In this document: positions 19,087 through 28,904 of the stretch, in pieces
How positions within the stretch are numbered: position 1 is the stretch's first letter
Layout of the letters: each line of letters starts with the position of its first letter
NCBI GenBank assembly: GCA_963832725.1
Contig: CAWHVG010000003.1
Coordinates: forward strand, 2,170,001 to 2,234,000
Origin: JAEZBP01 sp963832725
GTDB lineage: Bacteria > Myxococcota_A > Polyangia > Polyangiales > Sandaracinaceae
Direction of reading: 5' to 3'
Length of the DNA: 64,000 nucleotides
Position numbers and translations under genes: made by a program
Notes under the pieces: generated by a model
Database searches by the model: none
What the model was told of the DNA's origin: nothing
Seen by the model: only the letters and a program-made list of their open reading frames with translations

Positions 19087-19195
19087 GCGCACGGGGCTGA
19101 CCCGCTCGCGAGCCGTCGCCGCCGGCCGCAGTCTGCAACGAAAGAGCGCCGCCGGCGCGAGAAGGCCCGCTACCGCGCGAGATCGCGGCGAGCGC
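19024..19195. repeat. 3'-end duplication of the SDR gene
   Basis: The gene end (about 19024-19083; core GAGAAGGCCCGCTACCGCG) recurs diverged at 19143-19195, about 119 bases downstream, with small indels. It is the same type of event as at 16938-17136 and 60964-61190. Confidence 0.7.
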
Positions 19196-19251
19196 CCGGC
19201 ACGAACGATCCGCCCGCTCGGCACCGACCGGCAGCGCGAGCGCTCCGAAGC

Positions 19252-20757
19252 TCAGGGGCGACCGCGCTCACAGGCCAGGAGCGCTTGGTAGCGGAGCCAG
19301 TAGCGCCCGCCCTCGGCGGAGAGGCGCGACGCGAGCTCGAGGGTCTCTCGGGCGCGCACGATTCGGGAGAGCGGTGCGGCGCGGAGGAGGAGCTCGTCGT
19401 GCTCTTCGGCCAGTCGGTCGCGCTCGGCGCTCAGCTCGTCGCGAAGCGCCGCCTCGCCCGACTCCGCGAGGAACGCCGCAATCGCGTCGCCGTCGTGCTC
19501 GAGCACGCGCGGGAAGAGCGGATGCCAGGGATCGTCGAGCACGGGCCAGCGGTTGAGGAGCGCCGCGGCCAGCGACCCTTCAGCCCTCGCCAGCGACTCC
19601 TCCGCGCGGTCCAGCTCCTCGATGAGCACCTCCAGCCGCCGGCCAATCTCCTCCAGGCGCGCGTCGGCGTCCTCGTAGTGCGCGAGCCCGAGCCGCACGC
19701 TCAGCTCCACCACCACCGCCCGCTCCTCCGGCAACGCGGGCACGTGTTCCGGCAGCGGCATGCCCGGGTCGACCGCAGCCCGCAAGAAGCGCTCGGAGGT
19801 CGTGACCGGCACGTCGAACGAGCCCGACGCGATGCGCGCTCGTGTATGCGCTTCGAGGAGCGAGACGGCGCCGTCGCCGTCGAAGTCGATGTGCTCCGGC
19901 GGCAGCGGCCGACCCTCACGATCCTCACCGGCCAACGCATGCAGGAAGTGGATCCCGTAGCCTTCCTGCGCGCCGCGGTCGGGGTTCGGGTCGCAGCCGG
20001 ACGCCGCGCGATCCCACGTCGTGGCGAAGAGCCCGCAGCAATCGGTCTCGGCCGCGCCCTGCTCGGGATCGGCACCCGCGAACGCCAGCTCCGCGAACCC
20101 GCCCGAGTAGCAGGAGGTCATCACCAGCCGAAACGGACGGTGCTCCGGCGCGGCGTCGAGCACCGCCGCCAGATCCTCGACCCACACGTCGGCCGGCCCC
20201 CACGTCAGAAAGCGGCTCTCGCGGGGCGCCTCGCCACCCTCACCGTGACCGGCGAGATAGACGGTGAGAGGCGCGTCGCCGTCGTTCAGCGCGCCCTCGA
20301 CGGCGGCGAGCAAGGCCTCGGCGCTGGCCGACCCGTCGGGACGGAACGCGATCGGTCGATAGCGGGCGTCCCGTCCCGGACGCGGCGCGAAGAGCGCCGC
20401 CAGCGACGCGCGGAGGGGGTCGGCGTCGAGCGATGGATCGAGCACCTGCACCGCCTGCGAGCCGGCGCCACCCGCGAAGAGCGTGAGCCCCGGTCCGAGC
20501 GGCGACAGGGCTTCCCGCGCCAAGCGCACGTCCTGCTCGAGCTGCACCTGGTCGAGGTCCGGCGTCGGTCCCCCGCCGGCCACGATCCAGCGCAGCGGTC
20601 CGTGCCGCGGCGGCGCGTCGACCGAGACCGGCACACGGGCCCTCGCGGGAGCGGGCTGCGGCTGCACGGACGCATCGCCACGAGCGAGCGCGAAGCTGAT
20701 CGCCGCGGCCATCGCGAAGAGAAGCGGCAAGCTCCAAAGCGCACGCCGGTCCAGCAC
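19252..20757 (-). CDS. Caspase-like (clan CD) cysteine peptidase, membrane-anchored
   Basis: The protein has 501 residues from GTG 20757, chosen because it opens a membrane anchor (ALWSLPLLFAMAAAISFALA) after two Arg. The His/Cys dyad of caspase-like peptidases is visible: LTVYLAGHGEGG (His171) and LVMTSCYSGG (Cys216), each after a hydrophobic strand. Further on an EF-hand-like loop occurs (DFDGDGAVSLLEA), a combination also found in bacterial C13/C14-like proteins, followed by a charged helical C-terminus (about 380-501). It is predicted to be a periplasmic protease with possible calcium binding. Specificity and role are unknown. It faces the SDR gene end and is followed upstream on the same strand by the peroxiredoxin. 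Confidence 0.78.
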   Translation of the reverse strand: MLDRRALWSLPLLFAMAAAISFALARGDASVQPQPAPARARVPVSVDAPPRHGPLRWIVAGGGPTPDLDQVQLEQDVRLAREALSPLGPGLTLFAGGAGSQAVQVLDPSLDADPLRASLAALFAPRPGRDARYRPIAFRPDGSASAEALLAAVEGALNDGDAPLTVYLAGHGEGGEAPRESRFLTWGPADVWVEDLAAVLDAAPEHRPFRLVMTSCYSGGFAELAFAGADPEQGAAETDCCGLFATTWDRAASGCDPNPDRGAQEGYGIHFLHALAGEDREGRPLPPEHIDFDGDGAVSLLEAHTRARIASGSFDVPVTTSERFLRAAVDPGMPLPEHVPALPEERAVVVELSVRLGLAHYEDADARLEEIGRRLEVLIEELDRAEESLARAEGSLAAALLNRWPVLDDPWHPLFPRVLEHDGDAIAAFLAESGEAALRDELSAERDRLAEEHDELLLRAAPLSRIVRARETLELASRLSAEGGRYWLRYQALLACERGRP

Positions 20758-20905
20758 GATGGCGGTTCTACACCAGCCCCGTCGCGTCGGCCCGCGGGAC
20801 GGCGCGGACGATGCGCTCGAGGCCCGTCGCCAACTCGGATCCAGCCCCACGATCGAGAACGGGGTAGCGATGGCAGGGCGAGGAACGACGCGACCGGAGA
20901 GAGCT

Positions 20906-21520
20906 TCAGAGCGCCGCAATCACCGAGAGCACCTCGTCGGCGTGCACGCCCGGATCCACGCGCTCGAAGACGTGCGCGATGGTGCCGGAGCCATCGATCA
21001 CGAAGGTGACCCGCTGATCGAACCCGCCGGCGTGGCGCACGCCGTACGCGTCCGCGATGTGACCGTCGGGGTCGGCCAAGAGCGAGAAGGGCAGCTCGTG
21101 CTCCTGGGCGAACGCGCGATGGGAGTCGACGTCGTCGGTCGACACGCCGAAGACGGTCACGCCGGCCTGCTGGTAGCGGTCCCACGCGTCCCGGAATGCG
21201 CACGCCTCCCGCGTGCAGCCGGGCGTCATGTCCCGCGGGTAGAAGTAGAGCACCACGACATGCCCGCGCTCGTCCGCCAACGTGTGCGTGGCGCCCGTCT
21301 GGTCGGGCGCGGAGAAGTCTGGCGCCGCCGTCCCCGCCGCGAGGAGCCCCTCCGGCGCCGCTCGGCTCGGAGCCGGCGCGTCTCGGCGCTCGCCGGCGTG
21401 GGCTTCGGTCGCCTCGCTGCCGCTCGCGGTCTGCTCCGTGGCAGGCGAGGGCCCGGGCTCGCGGTCCGAAGACCCGCAGGCCGCCGAGAAGAGCATCGCG
21501 AAGACGAAGGCGTTTCTCAT
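20906..21520 (-). CDS. PrxQ/BCP-type peroxiredoxin lipoprotein
   Basis: The protein has 204 residues. A lipoprotein signal (MRNAFVFAMLFSAAC) and a Glu/Ala/Pro linker precede an AhpC/TSA thioredoxin fold. The active site PRDMTPGCTREACAFRD shows the peroxidatic Cys and a resolving Cys five residues later, the hallmark of atypical 2-Cys PrxQ/BCP. The partner Arg region and the C-terminal AYGV, FVIDGSGTIAHVF are in place. It reduces hydroperoxides; the lipid anchor places it outside the cytoplasm, so it must get electrons from a periplasmic thioredoxin-like partner not seen here. Confidence 0.92.
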   Translation of the reverse strand: MRNAFVFAMLFSAACGSSDREPGPSPATEQTASGSEATEAHAGERRDAPAPSRAAPEGLLAAGTAAPDFSAPDQTGATHTLADERGHVVVLYFYPRDMTPGCTREACAFRDAWDRYQQAGVTVFGVSTDDVDSHRAFAQEHELPFSLLADPDGHIADAYGVRHAGGFDQRVTFVIDGSGTIAHVFERVDPGVHADEVLSVIAAL

Positions 21521-21770
21521 GGATGAGCTCCCAACGCCGGAGCGCGGGTCCACCAGCGACCCCGGCGCCGAGGGTATCGTGCTCATGCCCCATCGGCGGG
21601 AGGGCTCCACCGTGGGAATCCGCACGCGGGTCCTTTTCTGGCCGGACACGAGCGGTCGGGATGTGGAGCTTCGCTCAGCGGTCCGGCGAGCTGGCGCGAG
21701 GGTAAATTTGCCGATGCTCGCCGCTGGCGGATCGGAGCCATCGCGCAGCGGCTCCGCGAGCTCTCCGAGG

Positions 21771-22523
21771 TCATGGACGCGCCGCGCGACGAGCGACCTC
21801 GACCATCGCGCGCAGCCGCTCGGCGTCGACCACCGCGTGACCGCCGACGTCGTTGTTGAAGTAGGCGTACACGTCCCGGCCCGCGCCGATCTGCCCGGCG
21901 ATCCACCTCGCCTCGTTGGCCAGCGGCGCGTCCTCGTAGGTGCCCTCGTACTTCCCGCCCGCCGCGCCGTGGAAGCGCAGGTAGGTCCAGTCGGCGGTGA
22001 TGACCCGCGGGTGCGCGGGCAGCAGATCGTGCATGACCAGCGCCGCACCTCGCCGCCACAGAACCTCGTACACCGCATCGCAGAGCCAGCTCGCGTCGCG
22101 CACCTCCACTGCGAAGCGATTTCCCGCCGGCGCCGCCTCGAGGAACGCGTCGAGCCTCGGTGGATCGGCATGCCAGCGCGGAGGGAGCTGCACCAAGATC
22201 GGCCCCAGCGTGTCGCCGAGCCGCTCGGCCCCTTCCATGAAGCGCCCGATCGTCGCCTCCGGGTCGCGCAGGTGCTTCATGTGCGTGGCGAAGCGGCTCA
22301 TCTTCAGCGCGTAGAGGAAGCCCGCCGGCGCCTGCCGCCGCCACCCGGCGAACACCTCCGGCTTGGGCAGCCGGTAGAAGGTGTTGTCAATCTCGACCGT
22401 GTCGAAGGTCCGAGCGTAGTGCTCTAGCCAGCGACGCTTGGGGAGCGCCTCCGGGTAGAAGCGCCCGCGCCAGTCGTCGTAGTGGTAGCCGGAGGTGCCG
22501 ATCCGGACCTGTCCGCGCCGCAC
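21771..22523 (-). CDS. DUF72-family protein (YecE-like)
   Basis: The protein has 250 residues. It has the DUF72 TIM-barrel signatures: RIGTSGYHYDDWRGRFYP at the start, FDTVEIDNTFYRLP, FLYALKMSRFATHMKHL, VQLPPRW, FAVEVRDASWL, YLRFHGAAGGKYEGTY and a terminal YAYFNNDVGGHAVVDAERL. Length and order agree with the family. Function is not established; relatives are often near iron-sulfur or nuclease genes. Codons are in line with neighbours. Confidence 0.93.
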   Translation of the reverse strand: MRRGQVRIGTSGYHYDDWRGRFYPEALPKRRWLEHYARTFDTVEIDNTFYRLPKPEVFAGWRRQAPAGFLYALKMSRFATHMKHLRDPEATIGRFMEGAERLGDTLGPILVQLPPRWHADPPRLDAFLEAAPAGNRFAVEVRDASWLCDAVYEVLWRRGAALVMHDLLPAHPRVITADWTYLRFHGAAGGKYEGTYEDAPLANEARWIAGQIGAGRDVYAYFNNDVGGHAVVDAERLRAMVEVARRAARP

Positions 22524-22552
22524 GTATCGAACGTAGGCGCGCCGGGGCGGCT

Positions 22553-23140
22553 TCAGGGCGCGACGAGGACGCCCGTGGCTTCGATGCTCACGTCCTGATC
22601 GGTCGCGGTCGCGCCTTCCGAGGCGAGGTGCTCGCGCTCCTCGTCGCTCAGCGCCGCCACGTGGACGGTGCCCTCAATCGTGGCGCGACTGCCGGCGAGG
22701 TCGCGCGGCAGGAAGAAGCTGTGGCCGGCCATGGGCACGCGGATGCCGGGGCTGTTCTCGTCGGTGCGGATCTCCATCCAGCAGCCCATCGCCTGGCAGA
22801 CCTGGGCAATCTCGCCCTCGGTCTTCACGACCTGGCCTTCGTACTGATCGGGCGAAGCGATGATCTCGGCCAGCGACGTGACCTCGCGCGCAGCGTCCAG
22901 ATCGCCGCCGAAGAGGCGCGAGCCGTCGTCCATCACCCGCGAGGGCTCCGGCGGCGCCTCGGCGTGGTGCTCACCGTGATGCGCGCCATGGTGATGCTCA
23001 CCGTGGTGCTCGCCGTGATGCTCGTCACCGCTGGACGCGGCCTCCTGCCCGGCCGCGCCGTTGTCGGCGACGGCGCCGCCCGAGGACGAGCCGCCGCAGC
23101 CGACGGCCAGGAGGAACGCGAGGAAGATCGAGATGCGCAT
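22553..23140 (-). CDS. DUF4920-type lipoprotein with His-rich linker
   Basis: From ATG 23140, 195 residues: lipoprotein signal MRISIFLAFLLAVGC, a His/Gly/Glu run of about 25 residues with more than ten His (possible metal binding), then a domain resembling DUF4920 (AEIIASPDQYEGQVVKTEGE, CQAMGCWMEIRTD, IRVPMAGHSFFLPRDL, SRATIEGTV). The CQAMGCW pair and the His linker suggest metal or redox chemistry at the cell surface, which is inference. Three 15-base repeats just upstream provide three more in-frame ATGs (23155, 23170, 23185), so the start is uncertain. Confidence 0.78.
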   Translation of the reverse strand: MRISIFLAFLLAVGCGGSSSGGAVADNGAAGQEAASSGDEHHGEHHGEHHHGAHHGEHHAEAPPEPSRVMDDGSRLFGGDLDAAREVTSLAEIIASPDQYEGQVVKTEGEIAQVCQAMGCWMEIRTDENSPGIRVPMAGHSFFLPRDLAGSRATIEGTVHVAALSDEEREHLASEGATATDQDVSIEATGVLVAP

Positions 23141-23185
23141 GGTGCGGAAAGGCATGGTGCGGAAAGGCATGGTGCGGAAAGGCAT
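23141..23185 (-). repeat. Triplicated 15-bp start-codon repeat
   Basis: Three exact copies of ATGCCTTTCCGCACC (read on the minus strand) stand directly before the ATG of the DUF4920 gene. Each adds a possible in-frame start and the residues MPFRT. Confidence 0.9.
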
Positions 23186-23311
23186 GGGCGGAGAGGCGCG
23201 CCCCGGCGAGGCCATCGGCGCGCGGTGAGTTCGCTCTCGGACGGCGATGCGCTCGTCGAGCCAGTCGAGCCCACGCGTCAGGCGCACATGTCGTATCCTC
23301 GCCGCCGACCG

Positions 23312-24560
23312 ATGATGCACCGAAAGACCCTCCGATGGCTGCTCGCCCTGCTGGCAACCTGGGTCGGGGCCGCCACCGCCGCGGCGCAACCGCCACGCGC
23401 GGTGGTCCTGACCTTCGGCGGATGGCGAGCCTCGCAGGCGCGCGACATGGTCGTCGACGCGCTGGCGCCCGAAGTACAGCTCGTGAGCGAGGAGCAGGCC
23501 GTGATGGCCGCCCAGGACCTCGGCGTCGACGTGAGCACGCCCGAAGGGATGGCCCAGGTCGTCCACCACCTGGACATCACCTACGTGGTCGCGGGCGCGG
23601 TGGAGGGCCGCGGGCGGCGGGCCGAGAATCACCATCTTCGTCGTGGATGCAGAGGGCACCGAGCTCGCCTCCCGCACCGCGCCTGCTCCGCTCCGAAGCA
23701 ACCTCGACGCCATCTCCGAGGCCGCCATCGGCGCCATCGCGGACGCGCGCGCCGAGCTGGAGCGCCGCGCCCAGCCCGAGCCGGAGCCCGAGCCGGAGCC
23801 GGTCTACACGCCACCGCCACCGCCGCAGCCCGAGCCGGAGCCGGAGCCCACCACCACGACCTGGCGGCAGCCGCAGGCGGTGGTCCTCGCCGGTGTAAGG
23901 ATCCGCAACGTCGGCAACTACGTCACGGACCAGGACGGGAACACGCACTTCTTCGCCGCCGACGCCTTCCCGGCCATCGCCCTACAGCTCGCCCTCCGCC
24001 CCTGGTACGACGAGGACGACGAGCTGCGGAACGTCTTCTTTCAGACCCAGGGCAGCTTCTCGGTCGGCATCTCCTGGCTCGACGCCGGCGGCAACGCGCG
24101 CGGCATGACCTCCTTCCAGTGGCGCTTCGACGTCGGCTACGCGTACATCATCGACGACATCTTCGAGATTGCAGGCACGGTCGGGATCGGCGTCGAAGGC
24201 GTGTCAATCCAGCAGCCGGACGACTTCCCGTCCACGCTCTACACCTACGCGCGGCCGGGCGTCGCGGGCCGGCTGCGGCTGGTGCCGGATTCTCCTAATC
24301 CTGGAGGCGGGCGTCGGCGCCCGCATCGGCCTCGACGGCGGGCCGGTCAAGGCCGCGTTCGGGCCGGGGATGGTCTTCGGTGGCTTCGACCTCTACCTCG
24401 GCCTGGCCGGCACGGTGGACCCGGGCTTCACCTGGCAGGCGCGCGTCGGCTACCTCCGCGACGCGATGGGCTTCTCGGGGGAGGCGGCCCCTACGGCGTC
24501 GGTCAGAGCGGCACCCACGAAGCCCTCGAAGGTCGCTTCATGGTCGGCTGGGCGTTCTGA
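23312..24560 (+). CDS. Putative outer-membrane beta-barrel protein (three frame shifts)
   Basis: About 415 residues after correcting shifts near 23615, 24290 (extra bases) and 24485 (a missing G in a G-run). Signal peptide MMHRKTLRWLLALLATWVGAATAAA. An N-terminal alpha/beta part (VVLTFGGWRASQARDMVVDAL, HLDITYVVAGAVEG) looks like a FlgO- or TolB-type nucleotide-fold domain. A Pro/Glu-rich linker (about residues 150-185) comes next. The C-terminal half has alternating strands and ends in Trp-Ala-Phe (EGRFMVGWAF), the aromatic terminus typical of outer-membrane barrels. Function unknown. Divergent from the DUF4920 gene. Confidence 0.6.
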
Positions 24561-24658
24561 AGCGCGGCATTTTGCCTCACCTCGCGACGGCCAAGCCGCA
24601 GGGTGGCGACGAAGATACCGAGCGCGAACGAGGCGATGAGGAGCGGTGCGAGAGGCAT
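24503..24658 (-). CDS. Possible small single-pass membrane protein
   Basis: A 51-residue open frame overlapping the 3' end of the barrel gene. It starts MPLAPLLIASFALGIFVATL, one clear hydrophobic helix, and continues with a basic tail. No convincing ribosome-binding site is seen and no homologue is recognised. Random GC-rich frames rarely give such a clean N-terminal helix, but this remains a weak call. Confidence 0.25.
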   Translation of the reverse strand: MPLAPLLIASFALGIFVATLRLGRREVRQNAALQNAQPTMKRPSRASWVPL

Positions 24659-24842
24659 GCGTCCCGGGCCTCGCAAGGATGACGCCGTCCGCTCGACCTC
24701 TCGAAATCATTGACGAATCGTTCTCGGCCGGACTCCGCCGCGTGTCACTCGGGACACGGCCCGCGTCCCGACGGCCCAAGCGCGGCAGGCTTCTTTGCTC
24801 CGGCGCTGCCGCCCGATTAGAAACCTCCCTTCGCCCGCGCCC

Positions 24843-26419
24843 ATGCTGTTCAACAGCCTCGACTACATCGCGTTCCTCGCCCTGACCCTGCTGGGGTTCT
24901 GGGCGCTCCGCCGCTTCGGCCCCGAGCGCGACGCCATCGAGCCGGACCCTGCCCATCCGGAGGACGGGAAACGGCACGTCTTCGCCAAGCACACCGGGCT
25001 GCGGCTGGCGTTCCTCTTCCTCGCCTCGTGCGTCTTCTACATGGCGTGGAACCCGACGTACATCGCGCTGATCCTCGGCTCGACGGTGCTCGACTACGTC
25101 GTGGGGCTGGCCATCGCGGGCAGCGAGCGCCCCTGGCGGCGCAAGGCGTGGCTCCTGGTCAGCCTGACCGGCAACCTCGGCCTGCTCGGCGTTTTCAAGT
25201 ACTACAATTTCTTCGCCGGCGCGGTGGGCGACGGCCTGACGCGGCTCTTCCACGTCGACCTCCACCTACCGGTCCTGAACGTCCTGCTCCCGGTCGGGAT
25301 CAGCTTCTACACCTTCCAAACCCTCAGCTACTCGATCGACATCTACCGGGGTCGGCTGAAGCCCACCCGCGACTTCCTCCAGTTCGCCTCCTACGTCACC
25401 TTCTTCCCGCAGCTCGTCGCCGGCCCCATCGTGCGCGCCGCGGAGTTCTTGCCCCAGATCGAGCGGCCGCCGTGGCTGACCCGCAAGCGGGTGGGCGAGG
25501 CGCTCTTCCTGATCGGGCTCGGCTTGGCGAAGAAGATCATCTTCGCCGACTTCATCTCGGTGAACCTCGTCGACCGCGTCTTCGACGACCCGGCCGCGTT
25601 CACCTCGGCCGAGGTCGTGCTCGGCCTCTACGGCTTCACGCTCCAGATCTACGCGGACTTCTCCGGCTACACGGACGTCGCGCGCGGCTCGGGGATGCTC
25701 TTCGGCTTCGACCTGCCGGAGAACTTCGACCGCCCCTACCAGGCCAGGAACGTCGCCGAGTTCTGGCGGCGCTGGCACATGACGCTGTCCACCTGGCTGC
25801 GCGACTACCTCTACTTCCCGCTCGGCGGCTCGCGGCGGGGCCCCGTCGCGCACCTACTTCAACCTCTGGCTGACCATCTTCCTGATCGGCCTCTGGCACG
25901 GCGCGTCCTGGACCTTCGTCATCTACGGAAACCTCCAGGCGACCATGGTGATCCTCAACCGGCTCACCCAGCAGTCGCGGCGGCGCCGGCCCTCGTCGAT
26001 CGCCGGCTCCATCTTGTGGGCGCTGGTCTGGCCATGGAACGCGTTCGTGAAGGCGGTCCAGAAGCCCGGACGGTACGGACCCGCGCTGGCTCGACGCCCT
26101 CAGGATCCTCATGACCATGCAGTTCGTGGTCTTCTCGCGGATCCTCTTCCGGGCGAGCGGCCTCGACAACGCCTCGGACATCGTCCACCAGCTCGGCGCC
26201 GGGACGACCTCGGTCGCGCAGATCGGCGACGACGTGTGGCGGGTTCTGGTGCTCGGGTTCTACTTGCACTACGTTCCGCGGTCGCAGCTCGCGTGGGCCC
26301 GAACCCGCTTCGTCGGCCTGCCTGCGTGGGCCCAAGGCTTGGTGTTGGTGTTGGTGGCTGCGGTGCTGGCGCTCTTCGTGACGGGCGGCGTCGTCCCGTA
26401 CATCTACTTCCAGTTCTGA
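24843..26419 (+). CDS. MBOAT-family O-acyltransferase, AlgI-like (two frame shifts)
   Basis: About 524 residues with extra bases near 25850 and 26090. Polytopic inner-membrane protein starting MLFNSLDYIAFL, as in AlgI/DltB/PatA relatives. Family blocks are present: FKYYNFF, LPVGISFYTFQTLSYSIDIYRG, FFPQLVAGPIVRA, IYADFSGYTDVARGSGMLFG, ENFDRPY, EFWRRWHMTLSTWLRDYLYFPLGG, and the catalytic-His segment GLWHGASWTFVIYG. It moves acyl (usually acetyl) groups across the membrane onto extracytoplasmic polysaccharides. The SGNH protein immediately downstream is the natural partner that completes the transfer. Confidence 0.92.
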
Positions 26420-26505
26420 TACTCCCAGCTCTGATCCGCTTGCTTGTCGCTACCCTTCGGGGCAGCCCTGAATCCAACGCGGTGCGAGACGTCCGAGGCG
26501 AGCGA

Positions 26506-28147
26506 GTGAACGGTCCGTCCCCCGAGAGTGAGCAGCCGCCCGAGCGGGAGCCCCGGCACGACGAGACGCTCGGGGATGAGGGCGCGCACACGCTCCTCGG
26601 CGAGGTCGAGCACCTCGACGAGCGGATGCCCGCCCACATGCGCGAGCAGACCGGAAAGGCGCTCCGGCACCTCTCGGTCGTCTGCGCGGTCGTCGCGGTG
26701 TTCGCCGTCGTCCCCTACGCCTCGGCGGATCTCGTGCGCTGGCGAGCGTGGATGAGCGGCGAGGGCGTGCCCATCGCCCGCATGTTCACCCGCGACACGC
26801 CGGCCGAGGGCGGGATGTCGGTCGCCACCGGCGGCGCGGTCACGCGGACGAGCGGCGAGAGCCGCGAGCAGGTCGCGGCCCAGCTCGGCGAGGACGTCGC
26901 CGCCAACCTGGAGGAGCCGGAGGCCGCCGAAGAGCCGCCCCAGCCACCCTCGAGCGAAGAGGCGGGACCGGCGGTCCGCATCGAGCCGCGCGAGCTCGAG
27001 GGCCTGGTCCGCGAGCTCGAAGATCCCGACGGGCGGGCCATGCGGCCCTTCTACGAGGCGCTGCTGCAGACCGCGCGCCACGAAGAAGGCGCCATCACGC
27101 GGGTCGCCCACTACGGCGACTCCTCCATCGCCGGCGACGGCATCACCAGCACACTGCGCCGTCGCTTCCAGCGGCGCTTCGGCGACGCCGGCCACGGCTT
27201 CATCCTCATCGCGCGCGGCTCCATGCCCTACCGTCACCTCGACGTGGAGCACCGCGCCAGCGACGACTGGCGGCTGATCGAGCTGGTGCGGGCCGGCCTC
27301 CGCGACCATCAGTACGGCTACGGCGGCGTCCAGTTCCGCTCCATCGCCGGCGCCACGGCGACCTTCGGCACCGACGACGACGGCCCCATCGGCACGAATG
27401 TCTCGCGCTTCGAGCTCTGGTTCCAGCGGCACCCTCATGGCGGCCGGCTGGATCTCCAGGGTCGACGACGGCGAGCGCACCGTGCTCGAGACGCGGGGCG
27501 ACGAGCAGAGCGACGACTGGCACGTGGTCGAGGTCCCGGACGGCCCGCACGAGCTCGACCTGCGCACCATCGGCGGCGGCGAGTCGCGCCTCTACGGCAT
27601 GGTGCTGGAGCGCGAGGGCCCGGGCGTCGTCTACGACTCGCTGGGGATGGTCGGCGCGCGCGCCCGGCGGATGCTCGGCTACGACCCGGCGCACTTCGCC
27701 CGCCAGCACGCCCACCGCGGCACCAACCTGATCGTGCTCGGCTTCGGTGGCAACGACGCGGACGACCCGCACACGCCCGAGCAGTTCGAGCGCGACTTCC
27801 GCCGGGTGGCGCGCATGGTGCGGCGAGCCCGCCCGGAGGCCGCGTGTCTCTTGGTGGCGCCGCTCGACCAGGCCGTGCGCGACGAGCGCGGCGTCATCTC
27901 CACCATCGAGCAGGTCCCGGTCATCGTGGAGGCCGAGCGCCGCGCCGCCTCGGCGGAGGGCTGTGCCTTCTTCGACACTTACGCCGCGATGGGCGGCGAA
28001 GGCTCCATGCGCCGCTGGTTCCGGTCCACGCCCCGGCTCGCGTTCGGCGACTACCGCCACGCCACCCCGGCCGGCTACACCGTCATCGGCAACATGATCT
28101 ACAAAGCCCTGCTCAAAGGCTTCGCCGACTTCCTCACCGCGCAGTGA
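26506..28147 (+). CDS. SGNH-hydrolase-like membrane-anchored protein (one frame shift)
   Basis: About 546 residues from GTG 26506; one extra base lies near 27435. A cytoplasmic N-terminus (about 1-55), one membrane helix (LSVVCAVVAVFAVVPYASA) and a Glu/Pro linker lead to a SGNH fold: block I VAHYGDSSIAGDG (catalytic Ser), GHGFI, block III LGFGGNDADD (Asn) and block V DYRHATPAGY (His). A mid-protein beta domain is inserted as in AlgX/AlgJ-like acetyltransfer proteins. Its position right after the MBOAT gene supports a role in O-acetylation of a surface glycan; that is inference from context. A diverged paralogue lies at 30819-32198. Confidence 0.85.
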
Positions 28148-28240
28148 GCGCGCGCTGGGCGCCGGCTGTAGGAGCCACCAGTGGGAGAACTCCAGCACCA
28201 CTCGAAGGGCGGCAGCGCGCGCGCTTCGCGTCGGCCATGA
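28144..28240 (-). pseudogene. Remnant of a Uma2-family gene (3' end)
   Basis: On the minus strand this stretch matches the last 95 or so bases of the intact Uma2 gene (28895-28992): the segment coding KRALPPLDSVVELSRWWL-PQPA can be followed with one extra base and several substitutions (here VLEFSHWWLLQPA). No start and no body remain. It directly abuts the SGNH stop codon. Confidence 0.7.
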
Positions 28241-28385
28241 GAGGCGAACGAGCCTACATGACCTGACGAGTGTTTAGTCGTGGAACGCACGACAGATCCG
28301 ACCTGGAACACCGTCTTCATTCACACGCAGAAGATCATCCGCATGCATCGCGGCACGCGGTGCGTCACGGCAAGCCCCCGGGAGG

Positions 28386-28787
28386 ATGGCAGTGAGTCCG
28401 ATCAGGCGACAGCACGAAGCCACGGTCATGTCGGAGATCGAGGGGGCCGTCTGCGCGGAGTTTCTTGCCGTCGTAGGGAGCAACGAAACCCTCCGGCTCC
28501 TGTACATCGTCCTGAATGGTGCATGGCACCGCTTCTATCTCGACGCAGGACTGCTTTTCTGGGCGGAAGGTGAGGAGCCGGACCCCGAAGATGAGCTACT
28601 CGAGGACGAGGTATTCGTAGACCTTGCCGAGAAGCTTCGCTGCAAAGGAGACGCGGTACGAGACGTGACGTTCGGGAACGGAACGTTGAGGATGGAGTTC
28701 GCGAGAGGTAGCCGTCTGCGATTGCACGACGGCGTCCGCGACGATTGCGGGGGAACGGTCGAGGAGATGGTGCCCGGCGAAGAGTAG
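28386..28787 (+). CDS. Unknown small acidic protein
   Basis: The protein has 133 residues from ATG 28386, or 119 from ATG 28428 (MSEIEGAVCAEF). A GGGAGG stretch touches the first ATG, too close to be ideal. The protein is acidic (EGEEPDPEDELLEDE), with a hydrophobic strand LRLLYIVLNGAWHRFYL, and looks like a compact cytoplasmic alpha/beta protein. No family is recognised; the size and charge recall immunity-type proteins, which is only a guess. Base composition is visibly less GC-rich than the neighbours, hinting at transfer. It sits between the Uma2 remnant and the intact Uma2 gene. Confidence 0.6.
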   Translation: MAVSPIRRQHEATVMSEIEGAVCAEFLAVVGSNETLRLLYIVLNGAWHRFYLDAGLLFWAEGEEPDPEDELLEDEVFVDLAEKLRCKGDAVRDVTFGNGTLRMEFARGSRLRLHDGVRDDCGGTVEEMVPGEE

Positions 28788-28904
28788 GAGCCGTCGGCGT
28801 TCTCTCACGCACGGTTCGTTCAGCTGGCGGGGTGACCGAGCCAGCGCTGCGCCCTTCTCGAGGGCTTCACCCGGCTTCCGCGCCGTGCAGTGAGCGCGCG
28901 CTGG

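Noticed and set aside
24450..25265. A 271-codon minus-strand frame over the MBOAT start
   Set aside because: Shadow of the well-supported MBOAT gene, with no domain or ribosome-binding site.
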